A stretch of DNA of 64,000 nt, taken from Methylobacterium sp. Leaf123. Its GTDB lineage: Bacteria; Pseudomonadota; Alphaproteobacteria; Rhizobiales; Beijerinckiaceae. The translations under genes were made by a program, and so were the position numbers. The notes under the pieces are model-generated. The model saw only the letters and a list, made by a program, of their open reading frames with translations, was not told where the DNA came from and made no database searches. The DNA lies in contig NZ_LMNS01000023.1 in assembly GCF_001423405.1 (NCBI RefSeq), positions 308,832 through 372,831 of the forward strand. Direction: 5' to 3'. This document shows, one piece after another, positions 25,781 to 36,460 of the stretch; the stretch's first letter is position 1, and every line of letters begins with the position of its first letter.

Positions 25781-26943
25781 CTACCGGCTGCCCTCCGGCT
25801 GCTCCGACGAATTCGTCTTCTCCGTCGCCGCCTCGGGCTGTCTCACGAATTCGGCGAGGTAGCCCTTCCACAGGCTGGCGAAGCGCAGGGATTGGTGGCC
25901 GTGCGTCTCGGACGAGGTCGGGACCAGCACGAAGCGGCCGTCCTTCACCCGTTTGAACGCGGCGTTCATCACGTCGAGCTGGGGCGGGTTCAGCTCGTCG
26001 TCGGCGAAGTTTACCGCGAGCACCTTCGCGGTGATCTTCTCGAGGTCCGGCGAGGGGTCGTAATCGAAGGAGGAATCGAACCAGTACAGCCAGTCGTTGG
26101 CGTCGGCCTTGTTCTCGTAGCCGGCGATCATCTTGTCGTAGGCCGTGTCGGCGGCCGCGCGGGTCGGGGCCTGCTTCTGGAGGCCGAGCACGCTCTCGGT
26201 CATGATGTTGAAGATCGGCAGGATGCGGCCGAAGCTGCGGGGCTGCGCAGTGTAATCGCCGCCCTTCCAGTCGGGATCGGTGCGGATGCCCTCGATCAGC
26301 AGGCGCCGCCACAGGGCGTTGCGTCCGCTCACCGGGATCGGCTGGCTTGCCACCGCCATCAGCAGGTCCATGCTGCCGGGATAGCGCTCGCCCCACATCC
26401 AGGCCTGCATCCCGCCCATGGAAGTGCCGAGCACGAGGCGCAGATGCTTGACGCCGAGCGCCTCGGTGACGACCCGGTGCTGGCCCTCCACGACATCGCC
26501 ATAGCCGTAGCGGGGGAAATGCGCCTTGAGGCCGTCGGACGGTTTCGAGGAGCCGCCGCGCCCGAGCCCGTCGGGCAGGATCACGTACCAGCGCCGCGCA
26601 TCGAGCGGCGCCCCCTCGCCGAACAGCTCCGGCCCGAGCGTCGGGATCAGGAAGCTCTTCCCGGTCCCGGTGGTGCCGTGCAGGACGAGCACGGCGTTGT
26701 CGATCTCGCCATCCGCGCCGCGATGCGGCGTGCCGAGGGTGGTGTAGTGCAGCTTGACCCGGTCCAGGCTCTCGCCGCTCGCGAATGTGAAGTTCTCGAC
26801 GACGTGGTCGCCCTCCTGCTGGCCCGGATAGGCGGCGGCCGGCGCGGCGAGGGCCGCCCTCGGCGCGAGGCCGGCGGCGAGCGGGGTCAGCGCCAGGGCC
26901 GAAACCAGGAGAGCCGCGCGAAGCGAGCGTATCCGAGCAACCA

Positions 26944-26944
<1 letters not shown>
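25781..26944 (-). CDS. Secreted alpha/beta-fold hydrolase (homoserine acetyltransferase-like)
   Basis: A 387-residue alpha/beta hydrolase related to the MetX/homoserine O-acetyltransferase group. It has a clear signal peptide (LRAALLVSALALTPLAAGLAP), which cytoplasmic MetX lacks. The nucleophile elbow is GTSMGGMQAWMWG, the acid lies near NFADDELNPPQL and the histidine in SSETHGHQSL. A periplasmic esterase or acyltransferase role is inferred. Its ATG overlaps the glpK stop by one base (TGATG), so it is translated with glycerol kinase; an unusual partner whose substrate may be a glycerol ester. Confidence 0.8.
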
Positions 26945-28449
<1,505 letters not shown>

Positions 28450-28535
28450 GGCGTCCCTCCCGGCGTTTCTCGCGTCCGGGATTCTTGGCCCGGCTCAGGC
28501 CCGATCCTACACGAGGCGGGGCGCGCCGGAACCGG

Positions 28536-29066
28536 TCAGCCCGCTTGAGCGCGTTCCAACTGGGCCGGCGTGTTCTGCGCCCCCATCTGGCGGGCCATGT
28601 CGGCCGCACTCATCCCCGACGCGTCGCGCCGGGACGGGTCGGCGCCCTGGGCGAGCAGCAGATCGACGATCTCGGTGCGGTCGAACATCGCCGCCACCAT
28701 CAGCGCGGTGCGGCTGCCGTCACCGACCCCGTCGACCTGCGCGCCGTGCTCCAAGAGCAGCCGGACGATGTCCGCATCGCCCTTGAAGGCGGCGCCGGCC
28801 AGCGGGGTCTGGCCGCGGTCGTTGGCGAGTTCGGGATCCCCCCCGGCCTTGAGGATGACCCGGGTCGTCGCCGCCTGGCCGTTATAGGCGGCGAGCATCA
28901 GCAGGCTGTCACCCTTGTCGTTGCGCAGGTTCGCCGGCAGGCCCTGGCCGAACAGCTCGGCCAGTTCCTCCGCATGGCCCATCCGGGCGTACTGGAAGAG
29001 ACGCGCCGCAAAGGCGAGGGTCTCGTCGTCGAGGGCGGGGGGCGCAGCGTTCGGATCGGCCTGCAT
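28536..29066 (-). CDS. Ankyrin-repeat protein
   Basis: A 176-residue protein made mostly of about four ankyrin repeats: KGDSLLMLAAYNGQAATTRVI, RGQTPLAGAAFKGDADIVRLL and SRTALMVAAMFDRTEIVDLLL, preceded by a partial unit. There is no signal peptide. Ankyrin repeats mediate protein-protein contacts; the partner is unknown. The ATG at 29066 was chosen because the long frame upstream is only a shadow of bchE. It lies 71 bases after bchE on the same strand and may share its transcript. Confidence 0.8.
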   Translation of the reverse strand: MQADPNAAPPALDDETLAFAARLFQYARMGHAEELAELFGQGLPANLRNDKGDSLLMLAAYNGQAATTRVILKAGGDPELANDRGQTPLAGAAFKGDADIVRLLLEHGAQVDGVGDGSRTALMVAAMFDRTEIVDLLLAQGADPSRRDASGMSAADMARQMGAQNTPAQLERAQAG

Positions 29067-29137
29067 CGGAATCTTTTTTAGAAGCTTCGGGACGGGATTG
29101 GTCCCGTGCATGTGGCGTTTGCGGGGGCTTCGTCCAG

Positions 29138-30667
29138 TCAGGCGGCCTCGCGACCAGCCGGACGGGATCGGGCCGCGGCGCGCACGGCCATCGCCTCCTC
29201 CCGCTCTTGCCCCCTGCCCCAGAACGCCGCGACAGTCGGGCCCGTCCGTGTCAGCGGATCGCGCAGCCAAGCCAGGATCTCGTGGGGCCAGACTCGCCGG
29301 CCCATCCGCGTGTACCAGCGCATGGCGTGGCGCAGGCGAGGATCGCGGTTCAGGTAGATGCGCGCCAGCGCCTTCGGGCGGGCCTGAAGGATCACCTCGA
29401 TCAGCTTGAACCAGAGCAGCACCCGCCAGGGCGGCATGTGGCGGGTGGCGAGCACCTGATGCTTGTAGTCCCACCGCCGCCGGTCGAGCTGGATCACCCG
29501 GCGCTCCTCCGCAAGCCGGAAATAGGGCGTCCAGCGATGCGGCGTCACGTAGAGCATCTGGATCTGGTCGGGATCGTAGGCGAGGAGCTGCCGCAGGCCG
29601 CGCCAATAGTCGCGGTCGCGCTCCTCCTCGAAGCCCACCACCCAGGTCGCCATGGAGAGGATGCCGTTCGCCCGCAGGAGGCGGATCGCCTCGCGGTCGG
29701 TCGTGGTGGTGGCGCCCTTGCGGATCAGGTCGAGGGTGGCCGTATCGGTGCTCTCGAGGCCGAGCAGGAAGCGCTCCCACCCCGCCCGCTTGTAGAGCGG
29801 CAGGATGTCGGCATCGCGCACGATGTCGTCCGCCCGCGTCGAGCCGACCAGGATGAGATCGACGTTCTCGGCAATCAGCGCCTCCAGGAAGGTGCGCCAG
29901 ACCTTCTTCGAGACGGTGGGATTCTCGTCGGCGAAGTTGACGACGCGCACGCCGTGTTCCCGGTGGAGCCGGGCGAGTTCGGCGGCGAAGCGGACGGGAT
30001 CGCGGTGGCGCCAGCGGGTCCAGAAGCCGCGCTGGCCGCAATAGGTGCAGGGATGCGGGCAGCCGCGGGAGAACTGGACGACGACCGCGCGCAGGCCGCC
30101 CCAGTAGCTGTAGCGGGCATGGTCGATCAGCTCCCAGCCGATCCGGTAGGCGTCGAGATCGCGGATCAGCGGGGCCGGCGGCGTTTCCCAGATCGCGTCG
30201 CCGTCGCGGTAGGTCAGGCCGGGCACGTCGCCGAGCGGACGGCCCGCCGCGAGCGCCGCCATGAGCCGCCGGGCGGTCTCCTCGCCCTCCCCGCGCACGA
30301 TCGCGGCGACGTGGGACTCGGCCTCGAGAATCTCGCGCCCGTGATAGGTCGGGAAGACACCGCCATAGATGATCGTCACGCCAAGCATAGCCGCGGCCAC
30401 CCTCGACGACACCTCCGCGATGACCGGGTGCCCCGAAGTCGAGCCGGAATGACCGAACAGGACCGCCTCGGGCGCCTGCGCGACGATCTCCCGGACGAGG
30501 TCCGGCAGCGGCACGGGTCCGAACTCGGCGTCGATGAGGGAGACGGCATGCCCGTCATCGATCAACGGGCCGCCGATGGCGAGAAGCCCCAGCGGCGGCA
30601 GATGGTCGTCGGGGATTCGGCTGCCAATCGCCGGATGGGGCACGTTGACGAGCAGGATCTTCATCAT
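29138..30667 (-). CDS. bchE: Anaerobic magnesium-protoporphyrin IX monomethyl ester cyclase
   Basis: A 509-residue B12-binding radical SAM enzyme. The N-terminal half has the cobalamin-binding layout (GHSGSTSGHPVI, then IIYGGVFPTYHG). The radical SAM cluster motif is GCPHPCTYC (C203, C207, C210), in the FSRGCPHPCTYCGQRGFW context characteristic of BchE. BchE forms the isocyclic ring of bacteriochlorophyll using water-derived oxygen. It is somewhat shorter than Rhodobacter BchE. It stands outside a photosynthesis cluster here, downstream of a cis-prenyltransferase gene on the same strand. Other B12 radical SAM families are possible but fit less well. Confidence 0.82.
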   Translation of the reverse strand: MMKILLVNVPHPAIGSRIPDDHLPPLGLLAIGGPLIDDGHAVSLIDAEFGPVPLPDLVREIVAQAPEAVLFGHSGSTSGHPVIAEVSSRVAAAMLGVTIIYGGVFPTYHGREILEAESHVAAIVRGEGEETARRLMAALAAGRPLGDVPGLTYRDGDAIWETPPAPLIRDLDAYRIGWELIDHARYSYWGGLRAVVVQFSRGCPHPCTYCGQRGFWTRWRHRDPVRFAAELARLHREHGVRVVNFADENPTVSKKVWRTFLEALIAENVDLILVGSTRADDIVRDADILPLYKRAGWERFLLGLESTDTATLDLIRKGATTTTDREAIRLLRANGILSMATWVVGFEEERDRDYWRGLRQLLAYDPDQIQMLYVTPHRWTPYFRLAEERRVIQLDRRRWDYKHQVLATRHMPPWRVLLWFKLIEVILQARPKALARIYLNRDPRLRHAMRWYTRMGRRVWPHEILAWLRDPLTRTGPTVAAFWGRGQEREEAMAVRAAARSRPAGREAA

Positions 30668-30752
30668 GTGCCCCGGACATGAGCGAGGATTCGCAGAACC
30701 GGACGAATCCTGCGTCAAGACCGCCTGGGCGGCCGGGCCGTGGTGGGGTGGG

Positions 30753-31463
30753 TCAGGCGGCTTGCGGCACCGCGGGCGGGTTCAACCCGCCGAACCGCCG
30801 ATCGCGGGCGGTGAAATCGGCCACTGCCGCGGCGAGGTCGGGGGCGCCGAAATCGGGCCACATCCGGTCGGTGAAGTGCAGCTCCGCGTAGGCCGCCTCC
30901 CAGAGGAGGAAGTCGGAGAGCCGCTTCTCGCCCCCCGTGCGGATCAGGAGATCGACATCCCCGTCCGCCCCCAGGGCCTCGCTCAGGCCGTCGCGGCTGA
31001 GGCCCTCCGGCCCGAGCCGGGCGGCGGCGGCGAGGATCGCGTCGCGCGAGGAGTAATCGACGGCGATGCGCAGGTGCAGCCGGTCGCCCGACGCGGTCGC
31101 CGCCTCGGCCCGGTCGATCGCCTCCGGGATGCCGGGCGGCAGGCGGTCGCGGCGGCCGATCACCGTGAGGCGGGTGCCGCTGCGGGCGAGCCGATCGGTC
31201 TCGCCGCGCAGATAGGCCCGCAACAGGCGCATCAGCCCGCCGACCTCCTCGGCCGGGCGGCGCCAGTTGTCGCTGGAGAAGGCGTAGAGCGTCAGCGTGC
31301 CGATGCCGAGAGCGGGGGCGGCCTCCGCCACCCGCTGGATCGTCTTGACGCCCGCCCGGTGGCCCGCCCCCCGGGGCAGGCCGCGGGCACTGGCCCAGCG
31401 GCCGTTGCCATCCATGATGATCGCCGCGTGAAGACCTAATCTGCGATCGAGAGGGCTTTGCAT
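30753..31463 (-). CDS. cis-Prenyltransferase (undecaprenyl diphosphate synthase family)
   Basis: A 236-residue enzyme with the diphosphate-binding [10 protein letters not shown] (Asp about 18), [14 protein letters not shown] and the C-terminal [17 protein letters not shown] region of the UppS family. Family members extend farnesyl diphosphate with cis-isoprene units to make polyprenyl carriers. Because it sits between a small regulator operon and bchE rather than with cdsA/ispC, it is probably a second, specialised copy. The start ATG at 31463 lies inside a palindrome resembling the upstream regulator's putative operator. Confidence 0.85.
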   Translation of the reverse strand: MQSPLDRRLGLHAAIIMDGNGRWASARGLPRGAGHRAGVKTIQRVAEAAPALGIGTLTLYAFSSDNWRRPAEEVGGLMRLLRAYLRGETDRLARSGTRLTVIGRRDRLPPGIPEAIDRAEAATASGDRLHLRIAVDYSSRDAILAAAARLGPEGLSRDGLSEALGADGDVDLLIRTGGEKRLSDFLLWEAAYAELHFTDRMWPDFGAPDLAAAVADFTARDRRFGGLNPPAVPQAA

Positions 31464-31470
31464 CGTAAAG
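31456..31470. promoter_or_regulatory. Candidate operator over the prenyltransferase start codon
   Basis: On the reverse strand this reads CTTTACGATGCAAAG, 13 of 15 bases identical to the perfect palindrome upstream of the regulator operon (32644-32658). The right half includes the first codons of the prenyltransferase gene, so part of the match may come from coding constraint. Confidence 0.4.
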
Positions 31471-31544
31471 TCTCCGGGCGAAGTGCGAGACACGTGGGGG
31501 ATGCGGCGTTCGGCGGTTTTTTGAGGGAACTTCGGGGCCGGTCG

Positions 31545-31964
31545 TCAGACCGGTTCGGCGAGGCCGGAACGGTCGTGGCCGGCGGGCCGGTCGTCGGCCT
31601 GGGATCGGCTGGCGGAGCTTTGCGACCGGCCGGCAGCTTGCGCGGCGTCGCGCACCACCTGCTCCAGCACCCCGAGATAATCGAGGAAGCGGGTGCGCCC
31701 GGAGGGCGTCAGGCGGCAGAGGGTCTGCGGCCGGTTCTGGTCGTAGCCCTTCTCCAGGCTGACGAGGTCGGCCTCCTGCAGCACGGCGAGGTGGCGGCTG
31801 AGATTGCCGTCCGTGAGCCCGCACAGGCGCTTGAGGTCGGGGAAGGCGAGGCCGCGGGGATGCGAGACCAGGGAGGTCAGCACCGAGAGCCGCGCCCGCT
31901 CGTGGATGATCCGGTCGAGCCCCTCATAGGAGAAGCGGGCGTCGCTGCGATCAGAGGTCGGCAT
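31545..31964 (-). CDS. Small winged-helix transcriptional regulator
   Basis: A 139-residue regulator with one winged helix-turn-helix: RARLSVLTSLVSHPRGLAF then FPDLKRLCGLTDGNLSRHLA, and a wing with YDQNRPQTLCRLTPSGRTRF. This arrangement is typical of the ArsR/MarR-like group that pairs with a small membrane protein. The C-terminal 25 residues are serine/aspartate-rich. Its start overlaps the end of the upstream membrane-protein gene by 14 bases. It probably represses its own operon through the palindrome ahead of it. Confidence 0.78.
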   Translation of the reverse strand: MPTSDRSDARFSYEGLDRIIHERARLSVLTSLVSHPRGLAFPDLKRLCGLTDGNLSRHLAVLQEADLVSLEKGYDQNRPQTLCRLTPSGRTRFLDYLGVLEQVVRDAAQAAGRSQSSASRSQADDRPAGHDRSGLAEPV

Positions 31965-32616
31965 CGGCGTCTCCGTCGGCAGATCCGTCAATCGATCCGT
32001 CACCTTGGCCCGAATGGCGGTGAATGATGATGGCGACGAGCCCCTGCCCCACCGCGAAGGGCACGCCCATCAGCCAGGGCGAGAGGTGGCGCGTCTCGCT
32101 GGCGAGGGCCAGCACGGTGAGCCCGGCCAGCAGGTACCACGCGCCCGCCAGCGGCACGGTGCGGGGCAGGATGCGGGCGGAGGCGAACAGGCCGAGCCCG
32201 ACCAGAACCTGCCACAGGCCCGGCAGCATCCAGAGCTGGTCCGGCGCGAAGCGGGCGAAGACGAGCCCGAGGCAGAGGCCCGCCCCACCCGCGGGCAAAA
32301 ACCCTTCGATGGCGCTGAACACCATGGCGTCGGCCAGCCCCGAATGGACCCGGCGCGAGCGGCGCACCGCCTCGAAGCCGATCAGGAGGCAGGCGGTGAC
32401 GGCGGCGGCGACCCAGAGGCCGAAGAAGACGACCGGCCGCGCGGTCGGGTCGTCCAGCAGCAGGGCTTGGGCCCCCGCGACGACGAGGGCGAGCGCGCCG
32501 GTGGCGGCGAGCGTGGCGGAGCCGAGGCCGCGGAACGCCGTGTCCCGCGCGATCTGCATCCGGATCGCGACGATGTCGGCGAGCGCCCTGTCGAGGTCGC
32601 CGTGGGTCTCACGCAT
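31951..32616 (-). CDS. Membrane protein cotranscribed with the winged-helix regulator
   Basis: A 221-residue protein with about six hydrophobic segments, including LAATGALALVVAGAQALLL, VVFFGLWVAAAVTACLLIGF and AGAWYLLAGLTVLALA. The C-terminal tail is Asp/Gly-rich. The N-terminal 30 residues (MRETHGDLDRALADIVAIR) are helical and cytoplasmic. I recognise no enzyme motif. The overlap with the regulator gene indicates a sensor/regulator-type pairing seen widely in bacteria; its function is unknown. Confidence 0.72.
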   Translation of the reverse strand: MRETHGDLDRALADIVAIRMQIARDTAFRGLGSATLAATGALALVVAGAQALLLDDPTARPVVFFGLWVAAAVTACLLIGFEAVRRSRRVHSGLADAMVFSAIEGFLPAGGAGLCLGLVFARFAPDQLWMLPGLWQVLVGLGLFASARILPRTVPLAGAWYLLAGLTVLALASETRHLSPWLMGVPFAVGQGLVAIIIHRHSGQGDGSIDGSADGDADADL

Positions 32617-32643
32617 GGGGTCCGTTTCCCGCGTCGAAGCGTG

Positions 32644-32658
32644 CTTTGCATTGCAAAG
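32644..32658. promoter_or_regulatory. Perfect palindrome, candidate operator of the regulator operon
   Basis: On the reverse strand: CTTTGCAATGCAAAG, with 7-base arms around one central base, 28 bases before the start of the membrane-protein/regulator operon. Such TTTGCA-type palindromes in this position are typical autoregulatory sites. A close copy covers the prenyltransferase start. Confidence 0.6.
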
Positions 32659-32762
32659 TACACGCAGGCGCAGAGCCGTCAAGCGGCATTCGGTCGGCTG
32701 CGCAAGACGAGGAAGGGGACGGCCCGCGGGGCGATGAACCGAAACCGCGGCGGCGGCGGCGG

Positions 32763-32798
32763 TCAGAACAGGAGACGGGTGTCGAGGAGAAGCCTCAC
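32763..32798 (-). pseudogene. Remnant of a VapC/PIN-type toxin (first 11 codons)
   Basis: A GTG overlaps the antitoxin stop (GTGA). The frame reads [11 protein letters not shown] and then stops. This closely matches the usual beginning of Phd-partnered PIN toxins (MRLLLDTHxLLW), including the first catalytic aspartate. Nothing recognisable of the remaining about 120 residues follows before the next gene; a GCC-repeat stretch comes directly after the stop. It is therefore the stump of a lost toxin. Confidence 0.55.
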
Positions 32799-33070
32799 GC
32801 GCCCGCGTCACCCTCGAACAAGCGGATGATCTCGTCCTGAAACATCGTACCGAAATCGTCCGGCACCGAGATCTGTCCGACGAGACAACCGAGGCGCCGG
32901 GTTCGCGGCGGCTTGGCGTCCGCGGGCACGACCCGCACCAGGGGCCGGCCATTTTCGGCAATGACGAACGGCTCACCGCGAGACGCCGCCGCGATCAGCC
33001 GCGGCAGATCCGCCTCGGCCTCGCGGAGGCTGACCGTTTTCAGGACGGTCTCCCCATGATGAGAACGCAC
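32795..33070 (-). CDS. Phd/YefM-family antitoxin (orphan)
   Basis: A protein of about 91 residues with the Phd core [20 protein letters not shown] and [20 protein letters not shown], followed by a toxin-binding C-terminal tail ending [11 protein letters not shown]. Phd proteins bind DNA with the N-terminal part and neutralise a Doc or PIN toxin with the tail. Here the toxin gene that should overlap its 3' end is reduced to a stump. A GTG at 33070 was chosen; it lacks an obvious ribosome site and the true start may be a few codons inside. It is divergent from uvrB. Confidence 0.75.
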   Translation of the reverse strand: MRSHHGETVLKTVSLREAEADLPRLIAAASRGEPFVIAENGRPLVRVVPADAKPPRTRRLGCLVGQISVPDDFGTMFQDEIIRLFEGDAGA

Positions 33071-33165
33071 CAAAGCGAGTCCGGGCCCGAAACGGCGGCA
33101 AGCCGGGACAATCTCGGGCCGTTCGGACTCTTCCGGAGACCGCCCGACAGGCCCATATTGTCGCC

Positions 33166-35928
33166 ATGCCCGCACCCAAGAACCCGCGCGTGAGCCCGGC
33201 CCAAGCACCCGCCAAGGGGACTGCCAAGTCTTCGGCCAAAGCATCGGCCAAGGCGACCTCGAAGACGACGGCGAAGGCCGACCGGCCCGAGCTGATGCCT
33301 CTCGACGAGCATCTCGCCGCGCTGCTCAACCCGGCCCTCAACCGCAACCGTCTGAAGGCGCCTGAGCCCGTGCCGGAGCCGCCCCGGAAGGGACGCGGGC
33401 AGAAGGGTGAGGCGAAGGCCTACAAGAAGATCGCGCAGGACGGCTTCGCCGAGGCGCCGCAGGCGGGCTTCGCCATCGGCGACGCGGCCGATGTCGATCC
33501 GCGGCTGGCCCAGGCGCTCGGCCTCGTCCCGCCCGATGACGGCCCGGCACCGGAAACTGCGCCCGAAGCGGAGGCACCCTCGCTTGCCACCGAGGGCGTC
33601 TCGGCCACGGTCGAGGCGCTGGAGCGGCTGCTCGTCGAGGGCAACCCGCTGTTCAAGAACGGCGAGGCCTGGGTGCCGCACCGGCCCGAGCGCCCGGCCA
33701 AGTCGGAGGGTGGCGTCAAGTTCACGCTGAAATCCGAGTTCACGCCGGCCGGCGACCAGCCCACCGCCATCGCCGCCCTGGTCGAGGGCGTCAGAACCGC
33801 CGAGCGCGATCAGGTGCTGCTCGGCGTCACCGGCTCGGGCAAGACCTTCACGATGGCCAAGGTCATCGAGGAGACGCAGCGCCCGGCCCTGATCCTGGCG
33901 CCGAACAAGACCCTGGCGGCACAGCTCTACGGCGAGTTCAAGAGCTTCTTCCCCGACAACGCGGTCGAGTACTTCGTCTCGTATTACGACTATTACCAGC
34001 CCGAGGCCTACGTGCCGCGGTCCGACACCTTCATCGAGAAGGAAAGCTCGATCAACGAGCAGATCGACCGGATGCGCCACTCGGCCACCCGCGCCCTGTT
34101 GGAGCGGGACGACGTCATCATCGTCGCCTCGGTCTCGTGCATCTACGGTATCGGCTCGGTCGAGACCTACACGGCGATGTCGTTCACCGTGACCCTCGGC
34201 GAGCGGATCGAGCAGCGCCAGCTCATCGCCGATCTCGTGGCGCTCCAGTACAAGCGCATCCAGTCGGACTTCGCCCGCGGCACCTTCCGGGTGCGCGGCG
34301 ACGTGATCGAGCTGTGGCCGGCCCACTTGGAGGATCGCGGCTGGCGCATCGGCCTGTTCGGCGACGAGATCGAATCCATCGTCGAGTTCGATCCGCTGAC
34401 CGGCAAGAAGCTCAACGAGCTGAAGTTCATCAAGGTCTACGCGAACTCGCACTACGTCACGCCGCGCCCCACCCTCCAGCAGGCGATCAAGGGCATCAAG
34501 ACGGAACTGAAGCAGCGCGTCGAGGAACTGACGCGGATGGGCCGCCTCATCGAGGCGCAACGGCTGGAGCAGCGCTGCACCTTCGACATCGAGATGATCG
34601 AGGCGACCGGCGCCTGCAACGGCATCGAGAACTATTCGCGCTATCTCACCGGCCGAAAGCCCGGCGAGCCGCCGCCGACCCTGTTCGAATATCTGCCCGA
34701 CAACGCCCTCGTCTTCACCGACGAGAGCCACGTCACGGTTCCGCAGATCGGCGGCATGTACAAGGGCGACTTCCGCCGCAAGGCGACGCTGGCCGAGTAC
34801 GGCTTCCGCCTGCCCTCCTGCCTCGACAACCGCCCGCTGCGGTTCGAGGAATGGGACGCGATGCGCCCGCAATCGGTCCACGTCTCGGCGACCCCGGCCA
34901 AGTGGGAGATGGAGCGCACGGCCGGCGTCTTCGCCGAGCAGGTGATCCGCCCCACCGGCCTCGTCGATCCGGTGATCGAGATCCGCCCGGCCCGCTCCCA
35001 GGTCGACGATCTGCTGGGCGAAGTCCGCGAAGTCGCCCAGGCCGGCTACCGCACCCTGGTGACGACGCTGACCAAGCGCATGGCCGAGGATCTCACCGAG
35101 TACCTGCACGAGAACTCCGTGCGGGTGCGCTACATGCACTCCGACATCGACACACTGGAGCGCATCGAGATCATCCGCGACCTACGGCTGGGCGCCTTCG
35201 ACGTGCTGATCGGCATCAACCTGCTGCGCGAGGGTCTCGACATCCCCGAATGCGCGCTGGTGGCCATCCTCGACGCCGACAAGGAAGGGTTTTTGCGTTC
35301 CGAAACGTCTCTGATCCAGACCATCGGCCGCGCGGCCCGCAACGCGGATGCCCGCTGCATCCTCTACGCGGACAACATCACCGGCTCGATGGAGCGGGCG
35401 ATGGCCGAGACCGAGCGGCGGCGCCAGAAGCAGCTCGCCTACAACGAGGAGCACGGCATCACGCCGCAATCGGTCAAGCGCGGCATCAGCGACATCCTCG
35501 AGAGCGTGTACGAGCGCGACCACGTCCGGGTCGATACGGGGCTGGCTAAGGACGCGATCACCGTCGGCCACAACCTCAAGGCCGTCATGGCCGATCTCGA
35601 AAAGCGGATGCGCGCGGCCGCCGCCGATCTCGATTTCGAGGAGGCGGCCCGGCTGCGCGACGAGCTCAAGCGCCTCCAAGCGACCGAACTCATGGTCTCC
35701 GACGATCCCATGGCCCGGCAGGGCGACATCGAGCGCGAGGCCGGCCGCTACGGGCAGAAGGGCAGCCGCATCTCGAAGCCGACCCTCGACAATATGGGCC
35801 CGGGCACCGACCGCGAGTTGCCGGCCGACGCCGTGCCCTGGCAGGAGCGGCCCAAGGCGCGCTCGACGCAGGGGCTCGGGGGCCAGAAGCCCCGCTACAA
35901 GGGCGGCGGCGGACGCAAGCGGGGCTGA
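33166..35928 (+). CDS. uvrB: Excinuclease ABC subunit B
   Basis: A 920-residue DNA repair helicase-like protein that verifies damage with UvrA and hands it to UvrC. Motifs: Walker [15 protein letters not shown] (about 219), beta-hairpin region [25 protein letters not shown] (Walker B-type) and the C-terminal UVR motif [24 protein letters not shown]. About 185 residues of lysine/alanine-rich, acidic and proline-rich sequence precede the conserved core ([14 protein letters not shown]). This makes it some 250 residues longer than the E. coli protein; a basic C-terminal tail adds the rest. Extended forms are known in alphaproteobacteria. Confidence 0.95.
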   Translation: MPAPKNPRVSPAQAPAKGTAKSSAKASAKATSKTTAKADRPELMPLDEHLAALLNPALNRNRLKAPEPVPEPPRKGRGQKGEAKAYKKIAQDGFAEAPQAGFAIGDAADVDPRLAQALGLVPPDDGPAPETAPEAEAPSLATEGVSATVEALERLLVEGNPLFKNGEAWVPHRPERPAKSEGGVKFTLKSEFTPAGDQPTAIAALVEGVRTAERDQVLLGVTGSGKTFTMAKVIEETQRPALILAPNKTLAAQLYGEFKSFFPDNAVEYFVSYYDYYQPEAYVPRSDTFIEKESSINEQIDRMRHSATRALLERDDVIIVASVSCIYGIGSVETYTAMSFTVTLGERIEQRQLIADLVALQYKRIQSDFARGTFRVRGDVIELWPAHLEDRGWRIGLFGDEIESIVEFDPLTGKKLNELKFIKVYANSHYVTPRPTLQQAIKGIKTELKQRVEELTRMGRLIEAQRLEQRCTFDIEMIEATGACNGIENYSRYLTGRKPGEPPPTLFEYLPDNALVFTDESHVTVPQIGGMYKGDFRRKATLAEYGFRLPSCLDNRPLRFEEWDAMRPQSVHVSATPAKWEMERTAGVFAEQVIRPTGLVDPVIEIRPARSQVDDLLGEVREVAQAGYRTLVTTLTKRMAEDLTEYLHENSVRVRYMHSDIDTLERIEIIRDLRLGAFDVLIGINLLREGLDIPECALVAILDADKEGFLRSETSLIQTIGRAARNADARCILYADNITGSMERAMAETERRRQKQLAYNEEHGITPQSVKRGISDILESVYERDHVRVDTGLAKDAITVGHNLKAVMADLEKRMRAAAADLDFEEAARLRDELKRLQATELMVSDDPMARQGDIEREAGRYGQKGSRISKPTLDNMGPGTDRELPADAVPWQERPKARSTQGLGGQKPRYKGGGGRKRG

Positions 35929-36044
35929 GGCGCCCGCACGCGGAACCTCGGCCGTCGCCTGCGATTGGCTCTTCAGATCCTGCCACTGCCGGGCGGCTCC
36001 GCTGCGAGCCCGCTCGGCGGCGCCAAGCGTGATGGAGCCGACCG

Positions 36045-36371
36045 ATGCGATCCGCCTCTCCTCTCAACCGGGCAGCTCTCAACGGGGCCGTTCTTGGCGC
36101 CCTCCTCGGCAGCCTGATCCTGTCCGCGCCGGCGCTGGCCCAGAGCGCGGCCAATCCCAACGATCAGCCCACCGCCGGCACCCTGCCCTCCGGTACCGAT
36201 ACTTTGCGCGGCAAGGATCGCTCCGCCGAGCGGCCGACCGGCGAGGTCTCGCCCCCGAGCGCGATCCGTTCCTCGACCGCGGTGGTGCCGGAGGGCAAGA
36301 GCAGCAAGACCGTGCGCACCAACCCGTCCGATCATCTCTCGAAGCCATTCCGCTCGAACCACGAGAACTGA
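36045..36371 (+). CDS. Small exported hypothetical protein
   Basis: A 108-residue protein with a signal peptide (LGALLGSLILSAPALA, cleavage near residue 32). The mature part is hydrophilic and probably disordered, rich in Ser, Thr, Pro and Gly, and ends KPFRSNHEN. No domain is recognised. It lies between uvrB and the YidB-like gene on the same strand. Confidence 0.6.
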   Translation: MRSASPLNRAALNGAVLGALLGSLILSAPALAQSAANPNDQPTAGTLPSGTDTLRGKDRSAERPTGEVSPPSAIRSSTAVVPEGKSSKTVRTNPSDHLSKPFRSNHEN

Positions 36372-36460
36372 TCCGCAACCCCATCCCCGCCTTCGCCGTT
36401 GGACCGGCACGGCCGCCGCACGGGACGTGACGGGCGGCGTGAACCGGCGGGAGGAAACGC

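Noticed and set aside
30672..30718. Longer N-terminus for BchE starting at 30718
   Set aside because: The MTQDSSGSANPRSCPGH prefix is unlike BchE; the family start MKILLVNVP lies at 30664-30667.
32659..32762. Rest of a PIN toxin gene hidden by frameshift downstream of the toxin stump
   Set aside because: All three frames were read after the stop; no second or third acidic motif of the PIN domain appears, so the gene is truncated rather than merely shifted.
33040..35139. A 699-residue reverse open frame opposite uvrB
   Set aside because: uvrB motifs are complete on the other strand; the reverse frame shows no family similarity.
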